A DNA stretch of 64,000 nt from JBBRMG01 sp038230955 (GCA_038230955.1 JBBRMG010000001.1:58750-122749), one strand, 5' to 3'; positions 8,813-18,549 are shown, numbered from the stretch's first letter. Notes: generated by a model from the sequence alone, not told the origin. Numbers and translations are program-made.

Positions 8813-9706
8813 TTATTTCCAAGCTTTATTTCGCAAAGCCTTAAGCTTTTTGATGTCTGCCACTACTTTATCATGCTCAGTTTCCAAAATCAAGGGGATG
8901 TCAAGACTGCGAGACTTGAGGAATCCGAGAATAGCCTCAAACCCTTTAACTCCAATTTCTCCGTCACCAATATGCTCATGGCGATCTCGGTGCGAACCTA
9001 GTTCAACTTTAGAATCATTGGCGTGCATCATGCAAAGCTTATCGAGTCCGACAACTTTTTCAAACTGAGCGAAAGTATCGGCAGCTGCTTTCGACGTGCG
9101 CAGGTCATAACCAGAACCGAACGCATGTTGAGTGTCAAAACAAATTCCACCAAACCCTTTGTGCTTTTTTATCTTGCTCATTATGAAGGCAATTTCTTCG
9201 AATGTGTCTCCTACTACACTACCTGCACCAGCGGAGATTTCAATTAACAACTTTGTTGTCCCTTTATAGCCATCGAGCACTTCTGCTAATCCGTCTCGTA
9301 CTTGCTTCAGTCCATTCTGCTCGTTGTCTTTCAGGCTACCAGGGTGGAACATGAGGTACTTGGCCCCCAGCATAGTTCCTCGCTCCAGCTCTGTGCGAAT
9401 AATAGACACGGAACCATTATAAGTTTTAGGATTAATGGACCCAAAGTTGATGATGTACGGCGCGTGAATAACAAAGTCGGTAAACCCATGCTCATCCATG
9501 GCGGCTCGGAATTTTTCGATAGTCTCTTCGGTAATTGGCGCAACTGGGCCACCATGGGGACTGCGCGAAAATATCTGGAACGTTTCGCATCCTAAATCTG
9601 CCGCGTTTTGCGGCGCGTTCCAAAGCCCGCCAGCAATAGATACGTGACATCCAATTTTGGCCATGCTTTTTGGGGTTGTTTTTACATTAAGTTTTTTCGG
9701 CATCAT
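8813..9706 (-). CDS. nfo: Endonuclease IV (AP endonuclease)
   Basis: A 297-residue TIM-barrel zinc enzyme that cleaves 5' of abasic sites in base excision repair. Recognisable blocks are IGCHVSIAGG, FQIFSRSPHG, MFHPGS, LIEISAGAG, GICFDTQHAF, MMHANDSK, RHEHIGDGEIG and LILETEHD, which carry the His, Glu and Asp zinc ligands. About 15 residues precede the conserved start of the fold; the start may be at either of two adjacent ATGs or at an inner Met (residue 16). It overlaps the M16 peptidase stop by 1 nt (TAATG), so it is translationally coupled. Confidence 0.96.
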   Translation of the reverse strand: MMPKKLNVKTTPKSMAKIGCHVSIAGGLWNAPQNAADLGCETFQIFSRSPHGGPVAPITEETIEKFRAAMDEHGFTDFVIHAPYIINFGSINPKTYNGSVSIIRTELERGTMLGAKYLMFHPGSLKDNEQNGLKQVRDGLAEVLDGYKGTTKLLIEISAGAGSVVGDTFEEIAFIMSKIKKHKGFGGICFDTQHAFGSGYDLRTSKAAADTFAQFEKVVGLDKLCMMHANDSKVELGSHRDRHEHIGDGEIGVKGFEAILGFLKSRSLDIPLILETEHDKVVADIKKLKALRNKAWK

Positions 9707-10974
9707 TAAATCTTTAATAGCTTTTTAAATTTCTTGTCCTGTTTGTACGGCCCAATAATTGCTAGGTTCATTTTATTTGAGCTAAATAAAAACTTAGCCA
9801 GCTTCATCACGTCAGCGGCCGTGACCTTATCTATTTCAGCAAACAACTGAGCAGGTTGTTGAATTTTATCATGAAACGCTTCTTGCTCTAAAAACCAATC
9901 AAGCCTTGTCTGACTGTCTTCTAGTGCCAAAGTTGTACGGCCTTTTAAATAAGCTTTCGCTTTTTTTAACTCCCGTGGCTCCAGCGGTATAGTTTTTATT
10001 TTTTGCAATTCTTCTAATATAACTTTAATGGCTTCTTCCGCTTTATCGATTTGCACCCCAGCATTAACGTGAAAAGCTCCGGTATCTTGATAATTACTAG
10101 AGCTGCTATATATATAGTAAGCCAAACCCCGTCGCTCCCGAATTTCATAAAACAACCGCGAACTCATTCCTCCACCTAAAACAGCGCTTAACACCGAACC
10201 GGCGGCATTACGCTTATCATTCACATGCAGACCTCGAAAGGCCAAAGACATATGGGCTTGCTCTGTGACTTTATACCTAACAGCTAAGCCCGGGCGTTTT
10301 TGCGTGCTTGTCGCCCGCTTCCACTTTGACATTGGTTGTTTTTCCAGAGGTGCCCAATACCGTTTAATCATTTTGTCTACATCAGTTTGTTTAAACTTAC
10401 CAGAAATTCCAATAATAATATTGGTGGTTTTATAATGCTTTTTCAAATAATCCAAAAACATTTTTTGCGTCAAACCCATAATAGTCTGCTTGGTGCCAAT
10501 GATATCACGGCCTAAAGGTTGGTCTGGCCACATCAATTGTTCCACCACGTTATCAATTTCATATCGCGGCGAATCCTTATACATATTTAGCTCTTCAATG
10601 ATCACGCCCTTTTCTCGTTCTAGCTCGTCTTTGTCTAGGAGCGGTTGTTGCAACATATCTGTTAACACTTCAAATATCATTGGCAAGTGATCATTGTGGG
10701 CTTTAATGTAATACTGCGTGTGCTCACGACCAGTGTTAGCGTTCATCTCTCCGCCAATGGAATCTATCATTTCAGTAATCATCAACGACGAAGGATATTT
10801 TTTTGTCCCTTTAAATAAAAAGTGTTCCAAGAAATGAGAGATGCCACTTTCCTGAGCCACTTCGGAGCGTGATCCGGTTTTTACAAATAGATCTACCACA
10901 ACGCTCTGCGCGTCGGCGCTAGGAACAGTAATAATAGTTAATCCGTTGGGCAATACTGTGCGCTTGTATTTCAT
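9706..10974 (-). CDS. M16 family zinc metallopeptidase
   Basis: A 422-residue pitrilysin/processing-peptidase-like protein. The inverted zinc motif HxxEH is present as HFLEH (H47, E50, H51), and the distal glutamate lies in GVIIEELNMYKDSP near residue 128. The C-terminal half carries the YxxxSxxxxxxxxF-like GLAYYIYSSSSNY region of the second M16 domain. Both halves are present in one chain, the usual bacterial PqqL/YmxG-like size. It overlaps the upstream M24 peptidase by 4 nt and nfo downstream, so all belong to the glyS-led operon. Likely role is peptide degradation. Confidence 0.92.
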   Translation of the reverse strand: MKYKRTVLPNGLTIITVPSADAQSVVVDLFVKTGSRSEVAQESGISHFLEHFLFKGTKKYPSSLMITEMIDSIGGEMNANTGREHTQYYIKAHNDHLPMIFEVLTDMLQQPLLDKDELEREKGVIIEELNMYKDSPRYEIDNVVEQLMWPDQPLGRDIIGTKQTIMGLTQKMFLDYLKKHYKTTNIIIGISGKFKQTDVDKMIKRYWAPLEKQPMSKWKRATSTQKRPGLAVRYKVTEQAHMSLAFRGLHVNDKRNAAGSVLSAVLGGGMSSRLFYEIRERRGLAYYIYSSSSNYQDTGAFHVNAGVQIDKAEEAIKVILEELQKIKTIPLEPRELKKAKAYLKGRTTLALEDSQTRLDWFLEQEAFHDKIQQPAQLFAEIDKVTAADVMKLAKFLFSSNKMNLAIIGPYKQDKKFKKLLKI

Positions 10975-12011
10975 AAAATAATATTACTTTTTAAGGCTGT
11001 GTCTACCATGGCCAATCTATGCGCTCTACCATTATCTAAATACACTAAATCCTCAATGCGCACGCCGCCCGTTTTTGGTTGATAGACACCAGGTTCAATG
11101 CTAAATACCATTCCGTCAGATAATACATTGTCTGCTTGAGGGCCAACAAAAGGCAATTCATGTACTTCCAACCCCGTACCATGTCCAAGCGAGTGAATGA
11201 AATATTTTTCCAATTTAACGTGCTTTAAGTAAGCGCGAGCAATTGCATCTAGCTCTCCCCCGGTCATGCCACTTTGAGCAGTCTGGAGTGATTCCAAATA
11301 GGCCGCTTCCACATGATTATAAACTTGCCTCATTTTTGAAGACGCAGATTTTAAAAACACTGTTCGCGTAAAATCACTGCAATATCCATTTAACTTAAAC
11401 CCGAAGTCTAATACAATCGGTTCACCCGATTTTATTATTTGCTCTGTTGGATGATGATGCGGCACTGCCGAATTTTTTCCTGTCGCGACAATTGGATCAA
11501 AGCTGACATCGTCGGCGCCCAGTTCTAATCCCCAAACACGAATATAGCGGGCCAACCCAATTTCCGTCCATCGCTGAGATTTCAATTTGCGTTTCATAAT
11601 ATCAAAAACGGCGGCAGTCAGTTGCGCTACCTCTTGTAGATTAGCAATTTCTTCAGCTGACTTAATTTCTCGCATCATGCTTACTGGGCTTATAACTGCT
11701 TTACAGGTAACCCCTTTCAACATTTTCTTGATGTGTTCAAACTCTTTTACGGAAGTGAACGACTCTATCCCTAACGATTTAAACGGCTTAACGTACTTAG
11801 CCATTTCGTGGAATGCACCAAACTTTAAACCTCTTGGCGATTCCAAAGCAAAACCCAAAAATATTGGTGGTTTTCTACTAGACTTTGGGTAAACTAAAAG
11901 ACTGCCATCAATAAAGCTGTGGCCGGTTAAATATATTAAATGCTCCTTTTTGGTTACCAATAGAGGGGCTGTTAGCATTGTGGCTAACAGGTCAATCCGA
12001 TGTTGCAACAT
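10971..12011 (-). CDS. M24 family Xaa-Pro aminopeptidase
   Basis: A 346-residue creatinase/aminopeptidase P-like protein. Dinuclear metal ligands are visible: Asp in VLDFGFKLNGYCSDFTRTVF (two Asp), His in HSLGHGTGLEVHE, Glu in FSIEPGVY and Glu in GVRIEDLV. The first 120 residues form the shorter N-terminal creatinase-like domain. It probably releases N-terminal residues adjacent to proline. It starts 2 bp after glyS and overlaps the M16 gene by 4 nt. Confidence 0.92.
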   Translation of the reverse strand: MLQHRIDLLATMLTAPLLVTKKEHLIYLTGHSFIDGSLLVYPKSSRKPPIFLGFALESPRGLKFGAFHEMAKYVKPFKSLGIESFTSVKEFEHIKKMLKGVTCKAVISPVSMMREIKSAEEIANLQEVAQLTAAVFDIMKRKLKSQRWTEIGLARYIRVWGLELGADDVSFDPIVATGKNSAVPHHHPTEQIIKSGEPIVLDFGFKLNGYCSDFTRTVFLKSASSKMRQVYNHVEAAYLESLQTAQSGMTGGELDAIARAYLKHVKLEKYFIHSLGHGTGLEVHELPFVGPQADNVLSDGMVFSIEPGVYQPKTGGVRIEDLVYLDNGRAHRLAMVDTALKSNIIL

Positions 12012-12013
12012 AA

Positions 12014-13411
12014 TTAAAGTTTCTCTGCTATATATTTCTCAACATCAGCAATACTAATTCGCTCCTGATCAGTAGTGTCCCGGTTCCGAATCGTTACTGT
12101 ATCATCTTCTAGCGATTGAAAATCAACGGTCACACAAAACGGTGTTCCAATTTCATCCTGACTGTAATAGCGTTTCCCTACGTTACCCCGTTCATCCCAG
12201 GCCGTAGTGAATTTCATTTTCAATGCGTCAAAAATGCCGCGTGCTTTTTCTACCAGCTCCGGCTTGTTCGCCAGTAACGGAAATACTGCCACTTTATAAG
12301 GAGCGAGGGCTGGCGGCAACTGCAAATAAATCCGCTTGTTGTCATTCTCTCCTTCTTCCCGATAAGAATTCAAAAGCACCATGGCCATTAGTCGATTAAT
12401 GCCCACGGCCGGCTCTATCACATGTGGGACAAATTTTCGATTGGTATGTGGATCGGCGTATTGCAAATCAACACCCGAGTGCTTCATGTGTTGCTGCAAA
12501 TCATAGTCAGTTCGGTAGGCCAAGCCCCACAGCTCTTTGAAACCGAACGGAAAGTTGTATTCCATATCTTCTGTTCGCTTGCTGTAAAAACTACGCTCCT
12601 GATCATCATGCTCACGCCAACGCAAATCTTCTGGGGTAATATTCAAAATTTCAGTAACAAATTGCCACATGTCTTTTTTCCATTGTTCAAATAATTCTTC
12701 CCACTTAGCTGCTTCTGGGTCAAAGAAGTATTCAATCTCAGCTAGTTCAAATTCTAGAGTGCGGAAAATAAAATTGCCTTTAGTGATTTCGTTGCGGAAA
12801 CTCTTACCGACTTGGCCGACCCCGAATGGCAAGCGCACCCGTGTTGAGTCCAATATATTTTTAAACGATACAAAAATCCCTTGTGCAGTTTCACCGCGCA
12901 AATAGGCTTTAGATTGGGCTTCCGGTACAATCCCAATATTGGTTTCAAACAGTAAATTAAACCGACGAACGGGGGTCCAATCAAACTTTTTGCAACTAGG
13001 GCAAGCAATTTTATTTTCCTGAATAACTGCATCGAGCTCAGAGTCGGTCTTGCCTTCCACTAAGATACTTTCCCCTTTCGCTGTAAAAAAATCTTCAATC
13101 AAATGATCTGCGCGGGTGCGGTGTTGGCAATTTTTGCAATCAATCAACGCGTCAGCAAAACCGGCCACGTGACCACTGGCTTCCCAGACTTTGGGATGCA
13201 ATATGATAGATGAGTCCAGTCCCACCATGTCGGGCCTGGAACGAACAAAAAACTGCCACCATGCATCTATAATATTCTTTTTTAATTCCACACCGGTTGG
13301 CCCATACTCATAGCTATTTGCTAGGCCGCCATAGATTTCACTACCAGGAAAAACAAAACCACGTCGCTTGCACAGCGCTACAATTTTATCCATCATATCT
13401 GGGTTTTTCAT
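12014..13411 (-). CDS. glyS: Glycyl-tRNA synthetase (dimeric alpha2 type)
   Basis: A 465-residue class II synthetase of the single-chain type shared with archaea and eukaryotes. Motif 2 is visible in FRNEITKGNFIFRTLEFELAEIEYFF, and a glycine-recognition stretch in LRGETAQGIFVSF. A C-terminal anticodon-binding domain follows (VAVFPLL onward). A Cys pair (CKNCQH and CPSCKKF) suggests a zinc-stabilised insertion. The ATG lies only 6 nt from a good -10 box, so the mRNA is probably leaderless. First gene of the glyS-M24-M16-nfo operon. Confidence 0.96.
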   Translation of the reverse strand: MKNPDMMDKIVALCKRRGFVFPGSEIYGGLANSYEYGPTGVELKKNIIDAWWQFFVRSRPDMVGLDSSIILHPKVWEASGHVAGFADALIDCKNCQHRTRADHLIEDFFTAKGESILVEGKTDSELDAVIQENKIACPSCKKFDWTPVRRFNLLFETNIGIVPEAQSKAYLRGETAQGIFVSFKNILDSTRVRLPFGVGQVGKSFRNEITKGNFIFRTLEFELAEIEYFFDPEAAKWEELFEQWKKDMWQFVTEILNITPEDLRWREHDDQERSFYSKRTEDMEYNFPFGFKELWGLAYRTDYDLQQHMKHSGVDLQYADPHTNRKFVPHVIEPAVGINRLMAMVLLNSYREEGENDNKRIYLQLPPALAPYKVAVFPLLANKPELVEKARGIFDALKMKFTTAWDERGNVGKRYYSQDEIGTPFCVTVDFQSLEDDTVTIRNRDTTDQERISIADVEKYIAEKL

Positions 13412-13417
13412 GCCCTA

Positions 13418-13446
13418 AGTATAGCAAAAGCCAGCCTGAGCGACAA
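13418..13446 (-). promoter_or_regulatory. Promoter of glyS operon
   Basis: On the minus strand, TTGTCG (13446-13441), a 17-bp spacer, then TATACT (13423-13418). The predicted transcription start falls on or within a base or two of the glyS ATG, implying leaderless translation. Confidence 0.6.
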
Positions 13447-13456
13447 CGAGCCTATT

Positions 13457-13954
13457 TCATTCGCTCAACATCAAAGCGCCCTTTATTTTCCCCATATCCT
13501 TCTCTAGTTTGACGATGCGCACGGCTGCATTACCGCCCGCCTCCAACTTTCCAATTCGACCATTCATGGAGTCCAATCGAATGCCAATCTCTTGGAAACG
13601 TACATCCACTTGTTGGAACCGAATTTCAATTTTATCAAATCGCTTATCAATTTGAATAAACCTAGCGTCAATCTGCTCGAAACGCTTATCTATTTGAATG
13701 AAACGTTCGTCAATCTGTTCGAAACGTTCATCCATCTTATCGAAACGCTCGTCAATCTGCTCAAATTTGAGATCCATTTTCTGGAAGCGCTCTTCCATGG
13801 GATTGGCAATTGTTTCGGCAATAATGCTTGCTAGCTCGTCAATGGCGTTCTGAACATCCTGCTTAGTTGCCATATTTGCCAAGTCATATTTAACGGCAAA
13901 GTTGTCTAGTGTTTTATCAAGATGCTGTTCGAAGTATTCTTTTGTTAGTTCCAT
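13457..13954 (-). CDS. Heptad-repeat coiled-coil protein
   Basis: A 165-residue soluble protein whose middle (about residues 55-125) is a run of some ten 7-residue units of the type RFEQIDE, with hydrophobic I and F at a/d positions. This predicts a long parallel coiled coil, like DUF1640-type or phage/plasmid t-SNARE-like proteins common in this radiation. The DNA shows the matching 21-bp period around 13600-13790. No catalytic motif, signal peptide or membrane segment. It is monocistronic, followed by the glyS promoter. Number of heptads is likely to vary between strains. Confidence 0.75.
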   Translation of the reverse strand: MELTKEYFEQHLDKTLDNFAVKYDLANMATKQDVQNAIDELASIIAETIANPMEERFQKMDLKFEQIDERFDKMDERFEQIDERFIQIDKRFEQIDARFIQIDKRFDKIEIRFQQVDVRFQEIGIRLDSMNGRIGKLEAGGNAAVRIVKLEKDMGKIKGALMLSE

Positions 13955-14059
13955 AGTGCTTTGATTTTAATCGTATTTGCACTATAACAGAGCAGTGTTC
14001 AAGATAAGTTAAAGAAATTCTAAAGTCTTGCTAAAATAAACACACTACTGACTTTTAAT

Positions 14060-15268
14060 CTAAGGTGTGTTTGATGTTTGATGTCGCAAATATCGGGAAG
14101 CAGAACGAGGATTATCAGAAATCTCTCGATAATTAAACAAAATTTCATCAAAATAGTCATATTGAATGGCGGTGCGAATTTTTTCCATCAAATTTAAGTA
14201 AAATCGCAAATTGTGCATAGTGGCTAACCGCGTGCCCAATATTTCTCCACTAGCCAATAAGTGCCGCAAGTAAGCGCGGGTATGGTTTAAGCATAAATAA
14301 CAGTTACAGCTCGTATCGACTGGCGTAAAATCTTCTTTGTACTTTTCTAGTCGTACATCCATGGTTTCGTAGCCCTCTTTACCCTCATCATCACGGGCCG
14401 CAATATATAGGCGCCCATGGCGAGCTTCGCGAGTTGGAATTACACAATCAAAAGTATCACAGCCCCGAGACACGCCTTGGACTATGTCATAAGGAGTACC
14501 AACGCCAAGTAAATGCTTCGGCGCATTCTCCGGTAAATATGGAATTGAATACTCAACAGCGCGCATCATTTCTTCATGTGGCTCACCCACCGCTACACCA
14601 CCAATGGCGAACCCAGGAAAACCAAGCTTAGCCATTCCTTTAGCGCTTTGCTCACGCAAATCTGAGAAGCTTGCACCTTGCACAATCCCCCACAGCTTTT
14701 GTCCTGGGTTAATAGGGTCAGCAGATGCCATAATTCTATCGTACTCACGAATAGCTCGTTCAGCCCATCGCTCAGTTAATTCAATAGATTCTTTACTGCG
14801 AGCATGTTCAAATGGATAGCCAGGAAAATCATCCAAAATTAAGGCTACATCACTGCCCAGATTAGCCTGAATATCTACAGATTTTTCTGGTGATAAAATT
14901 TCTTGCTTACCGTCTAAATCAAACTGAAACAGCACGCCGGCTTCCATAACTTTACGGAACTTGGCCAATGAAAAAACTTGGAACCCACCCGAGTCAGTGA
15001 AAATCGGCCCTTTCCAGTTCATGAACTTGTGCAGTCCCCCAGCTTTATAAATTAACCCATCGCCGGGTCGCTGCCACAAATGATAGGTATTAGCCAAGAC
15101 CATGGTCGCACCCCAAAATTTAATTTCCTCACTGGTCACTGTTTTAACAGTACCTTTGGTACCTATAGGCAAAAACTGCGGTGTTAAAACATCGCCATGT
15201 TCAGTATGAATTATGCCGTTGCGGGCCAACGACTTACCATCTTTTTTCAGTATTTCGAAGTAGTCCAT
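14060..15268 (-). CDS. tgt: Queuine tRNA-ribosyltransferase
   Basis: A 402-residue TIM-barrel enzyme exchanging guanine-34 for a 7-deazaguanine base in GUN-anticodon tRNAs. Key blocks: ANTYHLWQRPG, FTDSGGFQVFSL (catalytic Asp), LDDFPGYP, GGVAVGEPHEEM, HLLGVGTPYDIVQGVSRG, FDCVIPTREARHG, and the zinc site CNCYLCLNHTRAYLRHLL. Length is usual for bacteria. tRNA-His(GTG) at 39448, a GUN-anticodon tRNA, would be a substrate. It lies downstream of the structured palindromic element that separates it from pnp. Confidence 0.96.
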   Translation of the reverse strand: MDYFEILKKDGKSLARNGIIHTEHGDVLTPQFLPIGTKGTVKTVTSEEIKFWGATMVLANTYHLWQRPGDGLIYKAGGLHKFMNWKGPIFTDSGGFQVFSLAKFRKVMEAGVLFQFDLDGKQEILSPEKSVDIQANLGSDVALILDDFPGYPFEHARSKESIELTERWAERAIREYDRIMASADPINPGQKLWGIVQGASFSDLREQSAKGMAKLGFPGFAIGGVAVGEPHEEMMRAVEYSIPYLPENAPKHLLGVGTPYDIVQGVSRGCDTFDCVIPTREARHGRLYIAARDDEGKEGYETMDVRLEKYKEDFTPVDTSCNCYLCLNHTRAYLRHLLASGEILGTRLATMHNLRFYLNLMEKIRTAIQYDYFDEILFNYREISDNPRSASRYLRHQTSNTP

Positions 15269-15281
15269 ATGTATATATTAA

Positions 15282-15387
15282 ATACTGGGGGTTACCGTAT
15301 CGAAACTAGGTTGCCTAGGAGCTGCGCTCACTAAGTGAGCTAGCTCCTGACGGCGCCAATAGTTTCTCTAACGGCAACTCCCAGTAT
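15282..15387. repeat. Structured palindromic element, copy A
   Basis: A 68-bp core (15301-15368) that is about 88% identical to the core at 20397-20465. It folds on itself (GAAACTA/TAGTTTC, AGGAGCT/AGCTCCT, GCTCAC/GTGAGC). The core is enclosed by a separate 17-bp outer stem (15282-15298 with 15371-15387, 15 Watson-Crick pairs, one G-T, one mismatch) whose sequence is unrelated to the outer stem of copy B. It lies between pnp and tgt in a 140-bp gene-free gap. Confidence 0.8.
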
Positions 15388-15408
15388 CAAAGTATTGCAA
15401 TAGTAATT

Positions 15409-17661
15409 TTAACGTGAAGACCGACCGCGGTCATTCCCACCGCTGCGACGGAACCCGCCGCCGCCACTGCCGCCAGAAGATGGTCGCCGCTCAAAACTCC
15501 CTGCACTTGCAGCACTTGCGGCTAACTGTTCTGGGGTGGCTTCCGGCGCAAATGGTTTGTGAGTTAAGTTAATCCGGCCTTGGTCATCAATTTCTTGAAC
15601 TTTTACTTTCAAGATATCACCAACCTTCACCACGTCCTCAACTTTAGTCACCCGGTAATTTGCTAATTGAGAAATATGAACCATTCCGTCTTTGCCAGGA
15701 AGAATTTCAACGAATGCACCGAAGTCCATAAGTTTTACAACTTTGCCGTCGAACACTTCACCCGGTTCAACTTCACGCACAATATCTTTTATCATTTGCA
15801 AAGCTTTATCAGAAGCGGCGGCATCGACAGAGGTCACCATGACTAAACCACTGTCTTCAATATCAATTTTTACGCCTGGGCATTCAGCAATAATTCCGTT
15901 GATAACTTTACCACCAGCCCCAATAACTTCGCGAATCTTTTCTGGATCAATCATGAAAGAGGTAATGCGTGGAGCATACTTGGAAAGATCGGCACGAGGT
16001 GCATCCAACGCTTCTTTCATCTTACTAATAATATGCATGCGAGCAGGCTTTGCTTGTTCCAAGGCTTGAGCCAAAATTTCTGCGGTTAGCCCCTTTACCT
16101 TAATGTCCAACTGAAGTGCACTAACACCTTTTTCGCTACCAGTAACTTTAAAGTCCATGTGACCGTTAAAATCTTCAATCCCGGCAATGTCAGTTAAAAC
16201 TTTGAAATGGTTTGTATTCGATTCATCCATAACCAGGCCCATAGCTACGCCACCAATAATATCTGTAATCGGTACACCAGCATCCATTAGTGCTAAAGTT
16301 GAACCACAAGTACTGGCCATAGAAGTAGAGCCGTTAGAGGACATGGTTTCAGAAACAAGGCGCATAGTGTATGGAAAATCTTCTTGCTTTGGTAAAACAA
16401 TTTCAACAGCCCGTTCTGCTAATGCCCCATGGCCAATTTCTCGACGACCAGCACCGCGTAAAGGCTGGACTTCACCGACACTGTATCCAGGGAAGTTATA
16501 ATGATGAATATAGCGCTTGGAACGCCCTTCGGTTGGATCCTGCATGCCGTCGAGCAACTGTTCATCGCCTTTGCTCCCTAATGTCACAATGGTTAAAACC
16601 TGAGTTTCACCACGAGTAAACAAAGCCGAACCATGAGTGCGCGGTAAAATACCAACTTCTGCTGAAATTTTCCGAGTTTCAGTTAAAGCACGGCCATCAA
16701 CCCGTCGATCTTTTTCAAGAATCTGATGTTGCTGGTACTTTTTAAGCACCTTATCAATGGCATCATTAGCGTCCTGAGAAACTTTCACTCCTTCAATTTC
16801 ACCCAGAGCGGACTGAGTCCCTTCAATAACTTCTAAAATTAAAGCGTTCATATTTATTTCTCGCTGGGCTTTATCTGACACATAAACGGCCGCTTCTATC
16901 TTCGCGTCAGTCAATAAAGCTTTAACTTGCTCGACTACCTGCGGGTTTAATTCATGAATTGATGGTGTCACTTTGTCATGACCGACTTCAGTTTGGAACT
17001 TAACCTGTGTTTCAGCCAACGCTTTCAAGTGAATCTGGGCGAATTTAATGCCCTCTACTATTTCTTCTTCCGATACCAAGCTAGCCCCAGCTTCTACCAT
17101 AATAATATGTTCGGCAGTACCACAAACAATTAAATCTAACGGGCTTTGATCGCGCTGTTCATGAGTAGGATTAACAACATACTGACCGTCTACCTTACCC
17201 ACGCGCACGCCACCAACAGGACCGTCAAATGGAATGTTGGAAATATGTAAAGCCATGGCAGCAGCATTCACTGCTAACATATCAGGATCATTTTCGCCAT
17301 CGAAAGACAATACAGTGACAACCACTTGCACGTCATTGCGCATTCCATAAGGGAACATTGGGCGCAGAGTACGATCAATAACACGGCCGGTTAAAATAGC
17401 ATCATCCGTAGCGCGACCTTCACGCTTGACCCAACGACTACCCTTAATTTTACCCGCAGCGTACAAACGTTCTTCGTAATCTACTAGCAGTGGGAAATAA
17501 TCGATATTATCTCGCGGTGTTTTCTTCAACACAACAGTGGCCAGAACGACTGTGTCGCCTAACCGAGCTACCACTGCGCCATTAGCTTGCTGAGCCAGTT
17601 TACCTGTCTCAAAGCTAATGTTCCCGTCACCAATCGGTACGGAGATCTTTTTTTCTTCCAT
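15409..17661 (-). CDS. pnp: Polyribonucleotide nucleotidyltransferase
   Basis: A 750-residue 3'-5' phosphorolytic exoribonuclease. Domain order is RNase PH 1, helical linker, RNase PH 2 (with GGETQVLTI-like GETQVLTIVTLGS and FMDAGVP-type ALMDAGVPI), KH (VIGAGGKVINGI) and S1 (FDGKVVKLMDFGAFVEILPG). The last 30 residues are Gly/Arg/Ser-rich, an RGG-like tail that may bind RNA. The ATG at 17661 has GGAAGGAA about nine bases upstream; upstream in-frame starts (to 17730) lack this. Lies downstream of rpsO with one small gene in between, close to the classical rpsO-pnp order. Confidence 0.97.
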   Translation of the reverse strand: MEEKKISVPIGDGNISFETGKLAQQANGAVVARLGDTVVLATVVLKKTPRDNIDYFPLLVDYEERLYAAGKIKGSRWVKREGRATDDAILTGRVIDRTLRPMFPYGMRNDVQVVVTVLSFDGENDPDMLAVNAAAMALHISNIPFDGPVGGVRVGKVDGQYVVNPTHEQRDQSPLDLIVCGTAEHIIMVEAGASLVSEEEIVEGIKFAQIHLKALAETQVKFQTEVGHDKVTPSIHELNPQVVEQVKALLTDAKIEAAVYVSDKAQREINMNALILEVIEGTQSALGEIEGVKVSQDANDAIDKVLKKYQQHQILEKDRRVDGRALTETRKISAEVGILPRTHGSALFTRGETQVLTIVTLGSKGDEQLLDGMQDPTEGRSKRYIHHYNFPGYSVGEVQPLRGAGRREIGHGALAERAVEIVLPKQEDFPYTMRLVSETMSSNGSTSMASTCGSTLALMDAGVPITDIIGGVAMGLVMDESNTNHFKVLTDIAGIEDFNGHMDFKVTGSEKGVSALQLDIKVKGLTAEILAQALEQAKPARMHIISKMKEALDAPRADLSKYAPRITSFMIDPEKIREVIGAGGKVINGIIAECPGVKIDIEDSGLVMVTSVDAAASDKALQMIKDIVREVEPGEVFDGKVVKLMDFGAFVEILPGKDGMVHISQLANYRVTKVEDVVKVGDILKVKVQEIDDQGRINLTHKPFAPEATPEQLAASAASAGSFERRPSSGGSGGGGFRRSGGNDRGRSSR

Positions 17662-17782
17662 AGTCTTATTCCTTCCGGTGTATCTATGCAGGAGCGGAAA
17701 GAAATTCCAAACATCAGAGTTTAATACCAATGTTTAAGCTATAATGCTTGGAATCTGCCTCTACAATTTACACCAAATTAAT

Positions 17783-18163
17783 TTAACTGTCGTTCAGATC
17801 GAAATCTCTTAAAAACAATTCCGGATCTGGGGTACTGCCATAAAGAAAATGGCTAACATTTTCTTCAAACAAGTTCGCTGGCTTTGCTCGCAAGCGACCA
17901 CGCTGCTCTTGCCACACTTCCCACCTCTTCATAAACTCTCTATAAGAGTCTGTTCCCGGGGCACCGTATCGGGCTTCAATTAGCTCCGACTTAATCTTAT
18001 CTGCGATTACAATAAACTGGCTTTTCTCATCCCAGCCGACTCCGCCCACAGTGCGCACGGCAACTTTAATCTCTTGAATTTTCGGGTCAGCAAAAATTCG
18101 ATTAACCACTTCCTCGGCTAATCCTATCCACTCACGCTCAAACTGATCAAGATCAACATTCAT
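17783..18163 (-). CDS. Hypothetical protein between rpsO and pnp
   Basis: A 126-residue soluble protein with an alpha/beta pattern: a helical N-terminus (FEREWIGLAEEVVNRIF), then a strand pair around KVAVRTVGGVGWDEKSQFIVIAD, then a long charged helix rich in Arg and Trp. I do not recognise the family. Its start overlaps the rpsO stop by 1 nt, so it is translated from the same message and may have a ribosome- or RNA-linked role; that is inference from context only. Confidence 0.65.
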   Translation of the reverse strand: MNVDLDQFEREWIGLAEEVVNRIFADPKIQEIKVAVRTVGGVGWDEKSQFIVIADKIKSELIEARYGAPGTDSYREFMKRWEVWQEQRGRLRAKPANLFEENVSHFLYGSTPDPELFLRDFDLNDS

Positions 18164-18441
18164 TAGCTACTAGTATCTTTTTTCAATTTCAACTTGTCAG
18201 CAATTTTTTCGTAGCGCTTTTGGTCCTCACCTTTGAGGTATCGAAGCAAACGGCGGCGATTGCCTACCATCTTCAACAAACCGCGGCGGGAATGATTATC
18301 CTTGCGATGAATTTTCAAATGCTCGCTAACCTGATCAATCTCTTTGGTTAGAATAGCAATTTGCACTTCCGGGCTACCGGTATCGTCTTTATGCGTCTGA
18401 AATTTCTTTATCAGAGCATCTTTCTCTTTTTTACTTAACAT
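18163..18441 (-). CDS. rpsO: 30S ribosomal protein S15
   Basis: A 92-residue primary 16S rRNA binder. The S15 signature is clear: THKDDTGSPEVQIAILT, LKIHRKDNHSRRGLL and VGNRRRLLRYLK. The ATG at 18441 fits the family start (MLSKKEKDALI); a GTG eight codons earlier is less likely. It is first in the rpsO-hypothetical-pnp group. In many bacteria S15 represses its own leader, but no such fold was identified here. Confidence 0.97.
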   Translation of the reverse strand: MLSKKEKDALIKKFQTHKDDTGSPEVQIAILTKEIDQVSEHLKIHRKDNHSRRGLLKMVGNRRRLLRYLKGEDQKRYEKIADKLKLKKDTSS

Positions 18442-18549
18442 AAGGTCTCTGCCTTTCGTCTGCACGTGGCAGGCAGTAAAAGAAATCCTGCCCGTGGTAA
18501 CTAATTAATAACTGTCCACATTATAAAGAAAAAACTGTTTTTTGGCAAA

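Noticed and set aside
13590..13790. Regular short repeats suggestive of a CRISPR array
   Set aside because: Period is 21 bp with no distinct spacers and the repeats encode in-frame heptads.
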